Part shown: positions 52,466 through 64,000 of the stretch, one piece after another
Numbering within the stretch: the stretch's first letter is position 1
Layout of the letters: the number at the start of each line of letters is the position of its first letter
Assembly: GCF_031755915.1 (NCBI RefSeq)
Contig: NC_083379.1
Coordinates: 4,227,501 to 4,291,500, forward strand
Length of the DNA: 64,000 nt
Origin: Ziziphus jujuba
Lineage: Eukaryota; Streptophyta; Magnoliopsida; Rosales; Rhamnaceae
Reading direction: 5' to 3'
Notes under the pieces: generated by a model
What the model was told of the DNA's origin: nothing
What the model saw: the letters and a program-made list of their open reading frames with translations, nothing else
Database searches by the model: none
Made by a program: the position numbers and the translations under genes

Positions 52466-55400
52466 AGGCATGGTCCTGGTGTTGAAAAGTAGCGGTTTTA
52501 GTCATCTGGGTTCTTCTGAATTAGGATTCTAAGTGTGTAAAACTCTGAAGATTTTCCTCTTTTTTCTGGTGTTCTTGAGGGATTCCAGTGTGTATATAAA
52601 GAGGTCTAGCTAGCTGCATAGTATAAGTCTCTGCAGATTAATCCGGTGGTATTATCAGTGTTACTACAAAAATCACAAGTTCATTGGTTTGCAATAAGAG
52701 GGAAGGTAAGACAATTGATTAATTGGTTCAAGTTGAAATTTTGTATTTTCCTTCTATGAAAATGTATGAACTAAGTCTAGTATAGAAATCAGATTGGAAG
52801 CAATTTCAAGTTGAAGTTTCTAGCCAAACTAGAATTTTATTATAAATGGTGCTTCTAGTAAATGCCTGAAAGAAAGTAATGTTCAATTATCACTCTTCCA
52901 CCTTTTAATTTTGGACCAAGCTGGTTGTCCTCTGGTAAAAACAGAGGATGCCCATTTTTCTTGGGCATTCTCTTAAACAGACCTGGATTGGGTTTAAGAG
53001 ATTTGGCTTGAAGGGATTGGATAGGGAGATTACTTCAAAGAGAAAATTTCAACTTCTTTTGGGGCAAATGTCTTTTCCATTAGGCTGATATGGTAGATAT
53101 TACCAAAAATAAAAGCCCGTATATGGCATATATTGGTGACATGTGTCCCATAAGAGTTCTGAATCTAATAACACATACATATTTTAATATACTTAACAAT
53201 GCTTTTTCATCTGTTTTTGTCTAGCTTTCAAGGACTCAAGGTCACCTCATGTTTCATGTTCTTTGTGACACTCGTGTTTCTCTACCCCATTCATCAGCTT
53301 CCAAATCCAAAAAGAAGAACATGGTAATTGAACCCGTGACATAAATTAATGCACTATCATCAAACTAGTACTCTCCCTTTTTTGAGATTGTCGGTCAATG
53401 TTACCCACTTGCATATAATTTTATGGGTTCCTTTTTCTTGTTTCAAAATGAACAACCAGGACTAGTTGCTCTTGAGATTACAGATAGAAAAGATGGCACA
53501 TAGGGCATTGAATTGGTTGTAGATCCCCATTTTTTTTTTTTTTTCCTTTTTAAGTTTGTGCCAAAGAGGATATTCATATCAGGATACCAAAGTAGATCCT
53601 CATGAGCATGCAGCATAGTATCTACATTTACTACTCCTTATACTTTTTCAAAAACACTGCAAGGAACTGAAAAGTAGATGATGAGGCCGATTGAATAGGG
53701 AAAGCTGCTGTGTGTAAGGGCTAGCCCAAGGACAAGTTTGCTCACAAGCCCTTGTCATTGAAAGTAAAGGATTAAAAAATTCCAAAAAAAAAGGACAAAT
53801 TATCGTAATCTCTCCTTTATAAATTTATGTAGTTTGATTTTGCTTTAAAGGGAGCTTGAGTGATTTTTGCCGACCTCACTACCTATTCTGTAATCATTCT
53901 AGATCTCACTCACACATAAAGGGAGATTGTCTATTCATTTTTAACTCTCCCATTGTCCAACAACAACAAAAAGTAAGTATACGCTTATGTTTTTGTTACC
54001 TCGTACAGATCAATACTATAATACTTTAAACCATATGCTATACCACCTGGCAAAATTAATTCTAGTATTCTTATTGAATCGTCCAAATCATTTTTGTCGG
54101 TGGTATACATTTGAAAATTATTTAGCAATGGTTAGCCATTACCTAACTAATATTCCCATTCAATCGGCTTTATAATAGTCTTATTTGTTAAATGGCATAT
54201 AGTTTGACTGATGAGACGTTATTACAGAGAAGACGCAATTTGAAGATCTGCTACATTAAAATTTGGCTGCAACCTCAGGGAAGACAATATCAAATTGTCT
54301 TTACCAAACCCAAATTGTCAAGATCTACCCTTATTCATTCACGTGACATAAATAAAAGTCTTAGGTCTATTTTTTTTTTTTTTTTTAAAATTGAACATTG
54401 GAGAATTTTTTTTGTTACAAATATGGTCAAATTGATCAACTTGAGCAGGTGAATTAAGAATTTTAAAATTAAATGATAGAAATTATTGTTATCTAAACTG
54501 ATTTTTCCAAAAAACTAAACTGTTTAAAAAATAATTAATTGGGAGATGGATTTTCAGGCATAGGATAAGTCGGTGCCAAAGTTGATGTGGGCATATATAT
54601 ATATATATATATATATAACACATACATATACACACCGTATGGTCAATTAGTTTATTCTAATTGTGCACCAAAAAAATTGGTTGAGTCTTGTTGATTTCAA
54701 AAGATAGCTGGTTGGTCAAGAATTTTAGGAAACTTGTAAAATATTGTGGAAATTAATTGGCAAGAGATGTGATGTGATGTGATCCATATACATAAGAAAG
54801 CCCACTTGCATTCCATCTTTATCTTGTTTCTGTTGCTATAAGATTTTTTTTTTTTTTTTTTGGGGTAAATTCTGCAGTTATAAGTTATGACATGGCATTT
54901 GCAGATGTCCACGTCAGGGCCTTCACATTTTCTATGGTACACAGACCGTTCAAGTTGGAAGTTGTTTGGCTATGGCTATAACATAGCCCATCATAAGTAT
55001 ACCAATACCGTATTCTGTATATATCAACAATATCACAATATATACATATACATGCATCTGCCTCCATACGTGAGTGCTTCTGTAACTAATACCAATATTA
55101 ATTCATTTTTATGCATATACTATTTTTTTTTTTTTTTAAACACATGATGCAGAATTTATATTTATTAGACTTTTATTTCAGTTTATTAATATCTTGAAGA
55201 CCTAAAGGAAAGATGAAGTTCATTGATTTATTGGTAAAATAAAAATCAACATATATATAGTCTCAAAGGTACAAGCAATTAATTGTAATATTTGGTCCAT
55301 GTTGAAAAGCAAAAATTTCCAAAAAAATATACTTAATTTAACCGTGTTACATTATGCTGCGAAAAATAAATTCCAAATTGTTGATGTACAAGTCCTGTTC

Positions 55401-55605
55401 TGCTACACTCTTTTAAGCAACAAAACCTTACAAGCCTGCAGAGTACTAAATCAACTAGCTACAAACAATTTGTAGATCACCCAAGTTCCTATTTTGATTG
55501 ATCAAAACCAATACAAATCAATTTTGATATATATATATATATATATATATTACATGTATATTATGTATGTATATATAGTATTTCCTTCATATTTCTCCAG
55601 CTAAG
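52466..55605. other. Region between two convergent ERF genes
   Basis: Both flanks are 3'UTR. The middle is AT-rich with T runs (54371-54386, 54845-54860), (TA)n tracts (54592-54617 and about 55530-55549) and a repeated GATGT motif (54766-54782). No protein, tRNA or hairpin recognised. Confidence 0.5.
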
Positions 55606-56406
55606 TTATAGGGAAGACAGCAAACTCTCCAAGTAGTCAGTCCCCAAGTCTTGGAACTCAAAAACATCAAAGAAGTCTCCTATACTTGCCTTTCTCTTCA
55701 TTGCAGGTTGTCCGGTGGTGCATGTGAATTCATCTTCTTCCAATTCTCTTGATGCCCTCTTTCTAGGATTGGAAACAATAAAGTCGTTGCTAATAATGTC
55801 TAATTCCGAAGCCTTAACAACTGTGTCAAGAGGGAAATTAAGATATGCTTTGGGGCCTCTAATTCTCAAAGCAGCCTTGTCATAAGCCAAGGCTGCTTCC
55901 TCTGCAGTATCAAAAGTCCCGAGCCAAAGTCGAGCTCCTTTTTTAGACGAATCTCTAATCTCCGCCGCATATTTTCCCCATGGTCGCCTTCTTACTCCTC
56001 TGTAGTGCCTTGTTGCCACTTTCTTTACTCTCTCAGCAGCATTCACTGATTCCTTGTTCGGATTGGAACTCAAATTACTCTCTGAACTATTATTGTCACT
56101 CTGTTTCTGTTCCATATTTGTTGCAGCTGGAATATTGGTAGTGTCAAGAAGTTCTTCCCAGGTCTCAGCTCCCATTGATATCCACCTCCCTAGGCTTGGT
56201 AGCCTTTGTAGAATCTCCATTGATCCATCTGCCCCATCAAGGTAGGGCAATTCTTCCCAAGGTTTGGAAGATTCTGATGATGCATTTGTATTCCTTGTTT
56301 CTTCAATATTATGTCCAACTCCACCAATAAAGTTGGCCCAAACGTTCTCCAAAATAGTTTCTGATGCTGCTTTATCATCGCTTTGTAAACCCATGTTCCC
56401 GATCAT
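55606..56406 (-). CDS. ERF transcription factor, probably group IX
   Basis: A single exon on the minus strand, 266 residues. The acidic, Trp-containing N-terminus (for example WEELPYLDG and WEELLDT) suggests an activation region. The AP2/ERF domain is at about 134-192 ([20 protein letters not shown]...[16 protein letters not shown]), with the ERF-type Ala and Asp residues. A basic stretch follows (NPRKRASRE, then MKRKAS) and the protein ends with an acidic/hydrophobic motif ([19 protein letters not shown]), likely another activation segment. Group IX is inferred from the domain's similarity to the Pti5-like neighbour (very similar residues through the AP2 domain); the flanking regions are unrelated. 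A second in-frame ATG is at codon 5. Group IX ERFs often lie in clusters and respond to ethylene, jasmonate and pathogens (family knowledge). Confidence 0.92.
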   Translation of the reverse strand: MIGNMGLQSDDKAASETILENVWANFIGGVGHNIEETRNTNASSESSKPWEELPYLDGADGSMEILQRLPSLGRWISMGAETWEELLDTTNIPAATNMEQKQSDNNSSESNLSSNPNKESVNAAERVKKVATRHYRGVRRRPWGKYAAEIRDSSKKGARLWLGTFDTAEEAALAYDKAALRIRGPKAYLNFPLDTVVKASELDIISNDFIVSNPRKRASRELEEDEFTCTTGQPAMKRKASIGDFFDVFEFQDLGTDYLESLLSSL

Positions 56407-59400
56407 GCATATGATTCATGCAAATGAAATGAAGCAGAAAATTATTAAGAGGGGAGAGAAGGGATTGCCAACTAAATAATTATATATATATGTGGTTTTT
56501 TGACGCGTTATACAGCTCAGCTATGTATGGTTTATCCTCCTACTTTGTGAATGGCTTAGCAAGAAACTTGTCTTTTAATCCCAGCTGCTGATTTTAAGGA
56601 GAATCTTAGGATTTAAGCACCAAGAAACGAGGTGGGTGCTTTAATTTTATAAAATTCCAACATTGACTTATGTACTTGTTCTAATCATTTTTGTGGCTTT
56701 ACCAATGTGGATTCTTTGTATTTCTTATTTTTTAATTGAGTAAATCAATACCTGCCACAATTTCGTGACTAAAAACACAAGAAACCGAGGAGAAGAAGAA
56801 TAAAAAGCTGGCTAAAGAGTATAAGTTGACTTTTAATTATGTTGCTTTTGCATAGTTCTTCCTTTTTTTTCTTTTTTTTTTTTGCAAAAGAGTTTCCCAC
56901 TTTTTATTTTTGGTTTTCCTACTTATTTATTTTTGGTTATTTTTATACCTATCTATATTATAATTTTTCAGTTGTTTCGTCCGATTGACCATCACCCATC
57001 AAAGTCACTCCAGAGCATATTATTCTCCATTTCTCTGCAACCCAGAAAAAGTGACTTTTATATATGCATATTTTGGTTTTTCATGTATTATGTTATATGT
57101 GGCTGTCTCGACAAGAAAGAAAATAGGGAAAAATTTATTGTCTTGTCAAAAAGGTTTTAGTTGATATTTATCCTTTGACGTTTGAAGTATTTGTGAATTA
57201 AGTAGCTAAATTTATGATTGTTTGCGTATGAAAAAGTGGTGGAAAGGCGGATTAAAACCTGTTTTACTTCTTCATTTCTTTAGAGATACATTACCAATAA
57301 ACAAGGGGCTTCTTAAAGCCTGGTTCGCAACTTCCCAGGCAATTCCTTGTCATAAAGTTTAAAAGGTACAAATGTTTTCAGATTTGGATCTCTTTCCGAC
57401 TAACTATTCTTTAATTAGGACCTTGTAATATTATACAGCAAAATTAATTTGGGACCTCAATATTTATAATGTGCCTTACATATGATGCGGGACGTGATGA
57501 GCATCATATTTAATTGAATGTTTGAAGGACAATTCTGATGAATTCATCTGCAAATTTACATTTTCAACGAAGATTACAGTAGATGATGTTTGTGAGAACT
57601 ACTATAATTATGCTTCTAAAAACATACAGAAAATGTTATGTTGTGTTAAGAACTTTCTTAAAAGCAATAGACCTCACCTTTTTAATTACTTGTATATTTA
57701 TGTGGCAGCTTAGTGGTGCCCAAAAGAACAGTAATAACAGGACCTATTGAACTTTGACATGTATGTATAAACTCTCTGATTAATGTTTTTAAATTAGCCC
57801 AGAAAACTTGAATTAAGTGTACGGCAACTAATTATAGGCTGGCAAATGCTTGAACGACAAGTATGGCCACCCTAATCTGAAGTTAGAGATAGATTAGCTG
57901 GTGGAGAATATATATATAAATATATTTATATAAAGATATATATATATATATATACACAATTAATTAAGTAGCCGCACGCTTGACCATATAAAATAAATGT
58001 GTAAGCGACAGAAGAGGAGGTATAAATTATTATATTTTGGCCAATTAATATAAAAGCAAGGTACATTATATGGACAGATGCGGCAATCTGATGGAATTCA
58101 ATGTATAGGAGATTATTAGGTGATTAATTTGTGCAATAAATTGAAAACTTTGGAATATATGTCTGACTTTGATCGCTACCACTTGTACATGCACTGAGCT
58201 CTGTTTGGTGAGACTTCTAGCCGCACATTTACATGTATAAAAAATGGCCTAATGTTATGAATGCAAAGAGTATGTATGGTATGCAAATCTTCCACTTGGA
58301 GTTGTCCAGCAATTGATGCCCATCCCCACCGTGACAATGACAAATTGAATCTCGGTTTTTGTCTTTTCCGACTCGATCAAAATGAATATCCGACATAAAA
58401 TCTTTAAAAAGCAGTAACAATGACAATAATAATTAATAAAATATTTTGGTCACGATTTTTTTTTTTTTACAATTTAAAAAAAAAAATTCTATGATAAGTT
58501 CTTAAATATTTATGATTATCGGCATTTTATGTGTTATACTAAGTTGTTCAGTCTTCAGTGTAATAAAATTTATATTTAGTTGTACATTATTGTAATATTA
58601 GTATTATACCTCAGCAAATATATCTATAGATAGCGAAACTTACGTTATCATATTCTAATAATTTTAACATTGGTTTTTATGTTATCAGTTTTGAATCACA
58701 TCAACAACTAAAATTTAAAATTTAAATATATTAATATATCAATATATCAAATATGCATTTAGATATTAAAAAACCATTAAAGAAAATGAATCTTATTAAA
58801 ATTCTATAATTAATAAATATCCCTTGATACAATCCAATAGATAAAAGACAAAATTAATCCTAATGTTTACCCTAATATTAATAACCTAATTTGAGCCTAG
58901 TTGTACATATATATATATATATAATTTTAATCGAATGAGCTAATTAATTTATCTTATAATATCAAATATTGATATGACACAAAACTAAATAAGGATAAAA
59001 AAAAATGTATAAAATTTGCAATTTTTTTAAAGAAAAATTCAGTATTATTTAAATAAAATACGAGATTTTAATTGGTTTACATTAAAAATTTACTTTCTCT
59101 TATTTAAGTTTTTAATATTAAAAAAAAATCTATTTTAAATTTATATTGTTATGTATGATTTGTCAATCTTATCTCCACACACCCAATAATAAGCATAAAT
59201 TAGATAGTCTACTAGATTATTACTGTATATATATATATATATATATGTAAGTGTTATTGGAGAAAAACCATATGCTAAATAGCAAGCGAAATATACTTGC
59301 AAGTCGTGCAATAGAAAAAAAATTATTGTTGCATATCTTGCAACATATTGTGGCATGTATTTTACCCACCACATGTATTTTATCTAAATAAAATTTTAAT

Positions 59401-59470
59401 ATATCAATAATTTATATTTTATTATTATTAACTTTTAAATCATAAATTTAAAAATTAATAAAGAAAAAAT
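56407..59470. other. Intergenic, AT-rich, no gene seen
   Basis: The left end is the promoter of the minus-strand ERF gene, with TTATATATATATG around 56480-56492. The remainder carries (TA)n tracts (about 57907-57954, 58908-58923, 59227-59246) and A/T runs. Open stretches are short and AT-biased. No RNA gene recognised. Confidence 0.5.
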
Positions 59471-59499
59471 TTGACATTAAAAACATTCAATCATTCTCG

Positions 59500-60420
59500 T
59501 ATGAACCTGATTGTAAATCTCAGCATTGTTATTCTAACCCAGAGGCCAGAGCCGGTGGATCTCCAATATGGCGAACAATTCACTTCGGTTGACTTTGGTC
59601 GTCAAAAAGCTGAGCTAGAAGCTGAAAACCAAAGATTAAAAAACCACCCAATCCAGTTGGGCCATTTGGCTTTCTGGAATTCAAGCTCAAATTAGCCCAC
59701 CCACTAAAATAACCCACCCTCTAGTGGACTAACAAATATATCTTGGGCCATTTAAGCATAAAAATTTTAAAAAATAAATCTTGGGCCGAGAATATGTGTG
59801 ATTCTCATAATAATTCAGTAAACATCCCAGCATCATCGTCCCAAAAAAAAAACAGAAAGCATTCCAATATAAAAACAATAATCCATTCTAATTCCTTTTT
59901 TAATTAGTATTCTATTTCATTCTCATGCTATTGAAAACTCTAAACATAATTCACCAAAAGCAAAAAATAAAAAATGACTAAACATAAAGATATTTCATTA
60001 TAAAATAAAGGAGCAATTGTTAAGTATAAGTTTGAGTTGCTCGTAGGTGAGGCTTCCATGTGAACCAAATGCTCCAGGGGCTGTTCTGTTCATTTGCTCG
60101 GCTCTTTCTCTAATAAGTCATGCCGGCCTGCACTTTCACCAATCTAATTTTACAACATTTATATGTCCATGGCAGACTAATTGCTTGGAACTCTAAACCG
60201 ACAAAGCCTCTCTCATACATCCATGTATGGATTGGCAGCAACTTGGAACAGTTTCGGCTTGCTTGTTTTACATGGGAGGAAAAATGAATATTAACTAGAT
60301 ACCTGTTTATTTTTTTATGAACATACTTTGAAATAGAGGAGAAGAAACTTGTATGTTTTAGATATAAACAGTATATAGTACAACTAGAGGGCCATTTACC
60401 AATTTGCCACAACAAGCCTC
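59500..60420. pseudogene. Possible broken coding sequence with TGGGCC motifs
   Basis: On the plus strand, 59542-59695 reads as a hydrophilic peptide with a heptad-like Ala/Glu/Leu pattern (QKAELEAENQRLK). On the minus strand, 60260-60110 reads PIHTWMYERGFVGLEFQAIS and on to a stop. A second frame at about 60110-60000 reads RERAEQMNRTAPGAFGSHGS and on. These have balanced, protein-like composition, unlike the AT-rich flanks, but lie in different frames or strands and I recognise no family. TGGGCC motifs occur near 59658, 59744 and 59784. It could be a decayed gene, exons of a gene I cannot join, or transposon-captured exons. Confidence 0.3.
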
Positions 60421-61541
60421 CTTAATTTGTATGGTCGTACGGCCTCTGCCCTTGGACCCATATGCACGTGGTTATAACTTATATGTTGCCCTTATCATCC
60501 ACTCCAATACATACAGTGAGGCAATTAATTAGGAGATATTTGTTGGTTAAAGTTTTGAGGGAAATTTAAAAAAACAAAAAATGGTTTGAGCAAAATTACC
60601 CAACCACAAAAGACAAGTAGAAAGGGTAACAGAGTCACTTTTTAAAGCTCTGGGCATGCTTTTATCTCCATAGACATACTAATCACAATCTACTCAATTC
60701 AATTCCCGCAAAGCAATCTCTCGATAAAAACATGCGCGGTATGGATTAATTTAATTTTGCATATGCCAGCTATTTTTGTGCTTGTTTATGTATAGCATAT
60801 ATATTTTTAAGCCTCTTTTTTTTTTTTTAATAATGTATAAAACTACTTTCAATAGTATAAATTATATTGATATATGGTTAACTTATCCTTAAGACTACCC
60901 AATCTTTCAAAAATTAAATTTTCTTTTTTTAAAAAAAGAACTTTTATATGCAGAACCACTGAAATATTGTTTCCAACTTGTACTAAGAAAGTGTATTTGA
61001 GACCCATTATGTGTACACGTGATATATATTAATCATCATGTGATTGCCACGACAATTTCTGAAGTAAAACGTTTGCACAATTTTCAAATTATATAAAACC
61101 ATGGGGTACTACTTTTAATATTAATTCAATTTGTCATCTAATAACATGCGTGCATGTAATTAAAGAGAACTTGGTGGATCTTATCATAGGATCGGTTTAC
61201 TATAAAATGCATATATATATATATATATATATGCTGCTCCTCTGAATTATTATTATTTTTTTCTTATGAGAGCGCTTCTATTACACTGTTAGTTGAGAAG
61301 TTGAAACTAATTGGAAAAGATTTGATTTCCAAACTACCAGCAACCATCAATCTACTATGAAGTATGTACACCTGTAAAAGGAGGTCTCCAGAAAACGTAA
61401 GGGCATTTTGGTCATTATGAGATTTTCAACTTGTACACACAACGCAACCAGAGTATAAGATATAATGAAAATGAGAAACATCCAAAGCAAAACAAGTACC
61501 CATTTTTTATTTCAATTTTTGTCTCTTGTAGTCAGTCATCC
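60421..61541. other. Upstream region of the GDSL lipase gene
   Basis: AT-rich with a (TA)n run (61210-61231) and T runs. The last ~100 bases before the start at 61542 are A-rich then T-rich and look like a short leader. No other gene seen. Confidence 0.45.
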
Positions 61542-62667
61542 ATGGAGTCTCCAAACAGCCACATTATTCCTCTCCTCCTCATCTTTCTTCATGTTTTCTG
61601 GTTCACTCCCAAAGCATCTCAAGCTCTAACCAAGCAAACACCTTCCACAACCAACACAGTTTCAGCTCTTCTGGTGTTTGGAGACTCCACAGTCGACCCT
61701 GGAAATAACAACTACGTACAGACACTTTTCAAGAGCAATTTCCAGCCATATGGGAGAGATTTTATCAACCAAAGACCCACTGGCAGGTTCACCAATGGCC
61801 GACTCAGCACTGACTATATTGGTAGGTTTCTGGTTTCTTATATGTGCGTATACATATATAGTTTTTGTTTCTTCTAAAAACATTGTAGACATAAAATTTG
61901 TCCAGAAATCATCATATTATCAATAATAAATTTACAATTTTTTATTATCTATAATAGGATGAATTCGGATAAATTTTCTCCAGAATTTTCCGAAAGAAAA
62001 ATTATCTAATATATGCTTGATTTAATAAAAAAGATTTGATTATAAATATGCATGATAGCAGTGATAATGACACATGGGTTTTTTGTTTAATTTGTGTGTC
62101 AGCTTCATATATGGGTATCAAAGAATTTGTACCTCCATACCTGGACCCCAGTCTCAGCATCAAGGAGATGATGACAGGAGTAAGCTTTGCCTCTGCTGGC
62201 TCTGGATTTGATCCACTTACATCGGGGCTAAGTGTAAATCTCGATCTTTCTCCCTTGTTAAAAAATTTTCTTATTTTATATTTATTTATTTTCTTTCATG
62301 CATCACCAATTAATCAAGTATTTCTTAGTCAGATTTTGCTCTAAATTAATTTAGATTAATTAGTTTACTAAGGTAATTTGTATATAAGAAATGAGGGAAA
62401 TATTCTCGAACTGCCTTAAATGCTTAATTTATAATATTCCAAAATTCCTCCCCATTACATATACTACCATTTTCAGAAATTCACATTTCTTAATTACACA
62501 CTTGCAAGGTGACATGATAAACAGAACCGTCTCAGTTTAATATATTACAATAATTTTTATTTATAATTAAAATTTTGTTTTATGCAACATACAAGACAAT
62601 TATTCATATTGAAATTCACACCTTTTTTATTTTTTTATTTTTTTTGGGTTTTAGGTGCTAGCCTTGC

Positions 62668-62700
<33 letters not shown>

Positions 62701-64000
62701 GTTAAAGTTAAACAGCATGTTGTGTGAATTAAATTCATCAACAGTACAAATTAAACTTATTTCTGTGTTTGATAAAATATTCGAAAAAATCAAGTGGGTC
62801 TCATTTAGTTACAGTTTTTTTTCTGATTTGAACTCCAGAATGTCATTCCCATACAGAAACAATTGGAATATTTCAAAGAGTACAAGAAAAGGCTAGAATC
62901 GGCCATTGGAAAGCAACAAGCTGAAAGTCACATCGAGAAGGCCATCTTCATCATTAGTGCTGGTACAAATGACTTTGTTGTCAATTATTTTACCCTACCT
63001 GTTCGAAGAAAGACTTATACCGTCTCCAACTACCAGCAATTTATCATCCAGAATCTAAAAGATTTCGTACAGGTTTGGATCTAACTCTTAACCACCTACC
63101 CTTGTAGAATTAATTTTATATAAAAACACTATTTAGATGTTTGATAAAAGTACAACTGAAGCTGATTATTTGAAAAATGTAGCAGTAGTTTTTATAAAAA
63201 TTTGATTCCAATTTCTAAAAAAGCTTTAAGTAATGAATTAATTAATATAATATAATATTATATTTATTTTTTATTCTATCAAATAACCATATTCACATTA
63301 AAACTTTTTTATAAATAGAAATTCAAATAAAAATTATAATATAAATCAGCCACTTAAATATCTAAATAAGTGTAATGTTTATATACATGTAAACAAATAA
63401 TCTGTTGGTTGCTTTGGACAAAAAAAATATGAAAAATCATATATTTTAGTGTGACATTTTTACCATTTATCAAAACAAAAAAATTTTAAAATATTTTAAG
63501 CAATATTTTAATTTAAACATTTTTGAAATTGAGATTTGAATATGCATCATGTCCATTTTGATAATGATAAAATTTACAACAATTTAATTTAATAAATATA
63601 AAATATTTATTTGTAATTTTTTTATACCTTGCAACATACTTTCTTTACTAATTTTTTTCACCACACTCAAAGCCGATTTTTTTTTTTTTTTCAGAATAAC
63701 CATGACTAATTCTTTTAGAATTTAAGTATTACCCAACTAAGCCTAAATTAATTTGAATTCCATATATATATATATATATAAATGGGAAGATGGTGATTAG
63801 AAAATAAAAAGAAAATATCTTAATTCTTCTACAGCCAGCTTACTAAATTCTATATAACTAGATCATAGAGAACGTGGTTGTTGAAAGTGATTTTACTAAA
63901 ATATTTTTAATTAGGAGATCTTTCAAGTTGGTAGAACCATTAAATATGGGAAATCAATTTGTTTACCTGTCATCCTCTGTTCGATGTAACTCATCCATGC
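61542..64000 (+). CDS. GDSL esterase/lipase, partial (5' part; continues past the window)
   Basis: Three exons are visible: 61542-61821, 62103-62233 and 62839-63072. They encode 215 residues, and the reading frame ends on a donor (CAG|GTTTGG), so the 3' exons lie beyond 64000. The N-terminus MESPNSHIIPLLLIFLHVFW is a signal peptide, so a secreted or wall enzyme is expected. Block I has VFGDST with the catalytic Ser49, block II has Gly126 (GVSFASAGSG) and block III has Asn181 (SAGTND); the Asp-His of block V is not in the window. I chose ATG 61542 over an in-frame ATG at 61431 because the signal peptide starts there. It resembles Arabidopsis At5g45960 as I recall, which neighbours a ROP and WOX8 there. 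Intron 3 exceeds 900 bases and carries a MITE-like repeat. Substrate is unknown. Confidence 0.9.
62669..62700 (+). repeat. (TA)n microsatellite in GDSL intron 2
   Basis: A TA-dinucleotide run interrupted by a single C, about 140 bases upstream of the third exon. Confidence 0.85.
63126..63373. mobile_element. ~250-bp imperfect inverted-repeat (MITE-like) element in GDSL intron 3
   Basis: The left end reads ACACTATTTAGATGTTT and the right end, on the minus strand, ACACTTATTTAGATATTT. Further matches occur inside (GCTGATTATTTG with GCTGATTTATAT; TTCTAAAAAAGCTTTAA with TTATAAAAAAGTTTTAA). The centre is TAATATAATATAATATTATA. It has no coding capacity. No target duplication could be fixed. The layout suits a hAT-type MITE but this is inference. 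Confidence 0.45.

Overview
This window is nuclear DNA from a flowering plant, a eudicot and possibly a Rosaceae/Prunus-type genome. The evidence is multi-exon genes with GT-AG introns, VOZ, WOX, LBD, ERF and ROP families (land-plant specific or plant-typed), very AT-rich intergenic DNA with many A/T and TA runs, and small non-autonomous transposons. The family-level placement is an impression from protein similarity, not a search result.

Layout. 1-5 kb: transposon-derived and AT-rich DNA, with an LTR-like segment and a ~525 bp inverted-repeat element. 5.2-7.9 kb (+): OPA3-like gene, 4 exons. 11.4-14.5 kb (+): VOZ transcription factor, 4 coding exons and a 5'UTR intron holding a run of 33 C. 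16.5-20.8 kb (+): plant gene of unknown function, 8 exons, likely plastid-targeted, one membrane span. 21.7-22.1 kb (+): small single-span membrane protein. 24.1-26.2 kb (-): RABA1-type Rab GTPase, 2 exons. 26.2-31.9 kb: no genes seen. 32.0-33.6 kb (-): WOX9-type homeobox gene, 3 exons. 33.8-42.0 kb: no genes seen. 42.0-43.7 kb (-): ROP GTPase, 7 exons, one GC-AG intron. 44.65-45.49 kb: Mutator-like non-autonomous element with a 9-bp target duplication. 47.0-47.8 kb (+): single-exon LBD protein. 51.9-52.5 kb (+) and 55.6-56.4 kb (-): two convergent single-exon ERF genes, the first Pti5-like. 61.5 kb to the window end (+): 5' part of a GDSL esterase/lipase gene.

The genes are not an operon or a single pathway. 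From memory, the order OPA3 - VOZ1 - unknown - unknown - RABA1 matches Arabidopsis At1g28510-At1g28550. RABA1 - WOX9 matches At2g33870-80. GDSL - ROP - WOX8 matches At5g45960-80. If confirmed, the window keeps an ancestral gene order that Arabidopsis has split among duplicated blocks.

I saw no CRISPR array, tRNA, rRNA or clear miRNA precursor, and no novel multi-gene system. The most informative items are the Mutator-like element, the GC-AG intron in the ROP gene, the C33 tract next to the VOZ start, overlapping upstream ORFs at two genes, and the conserved gene order.
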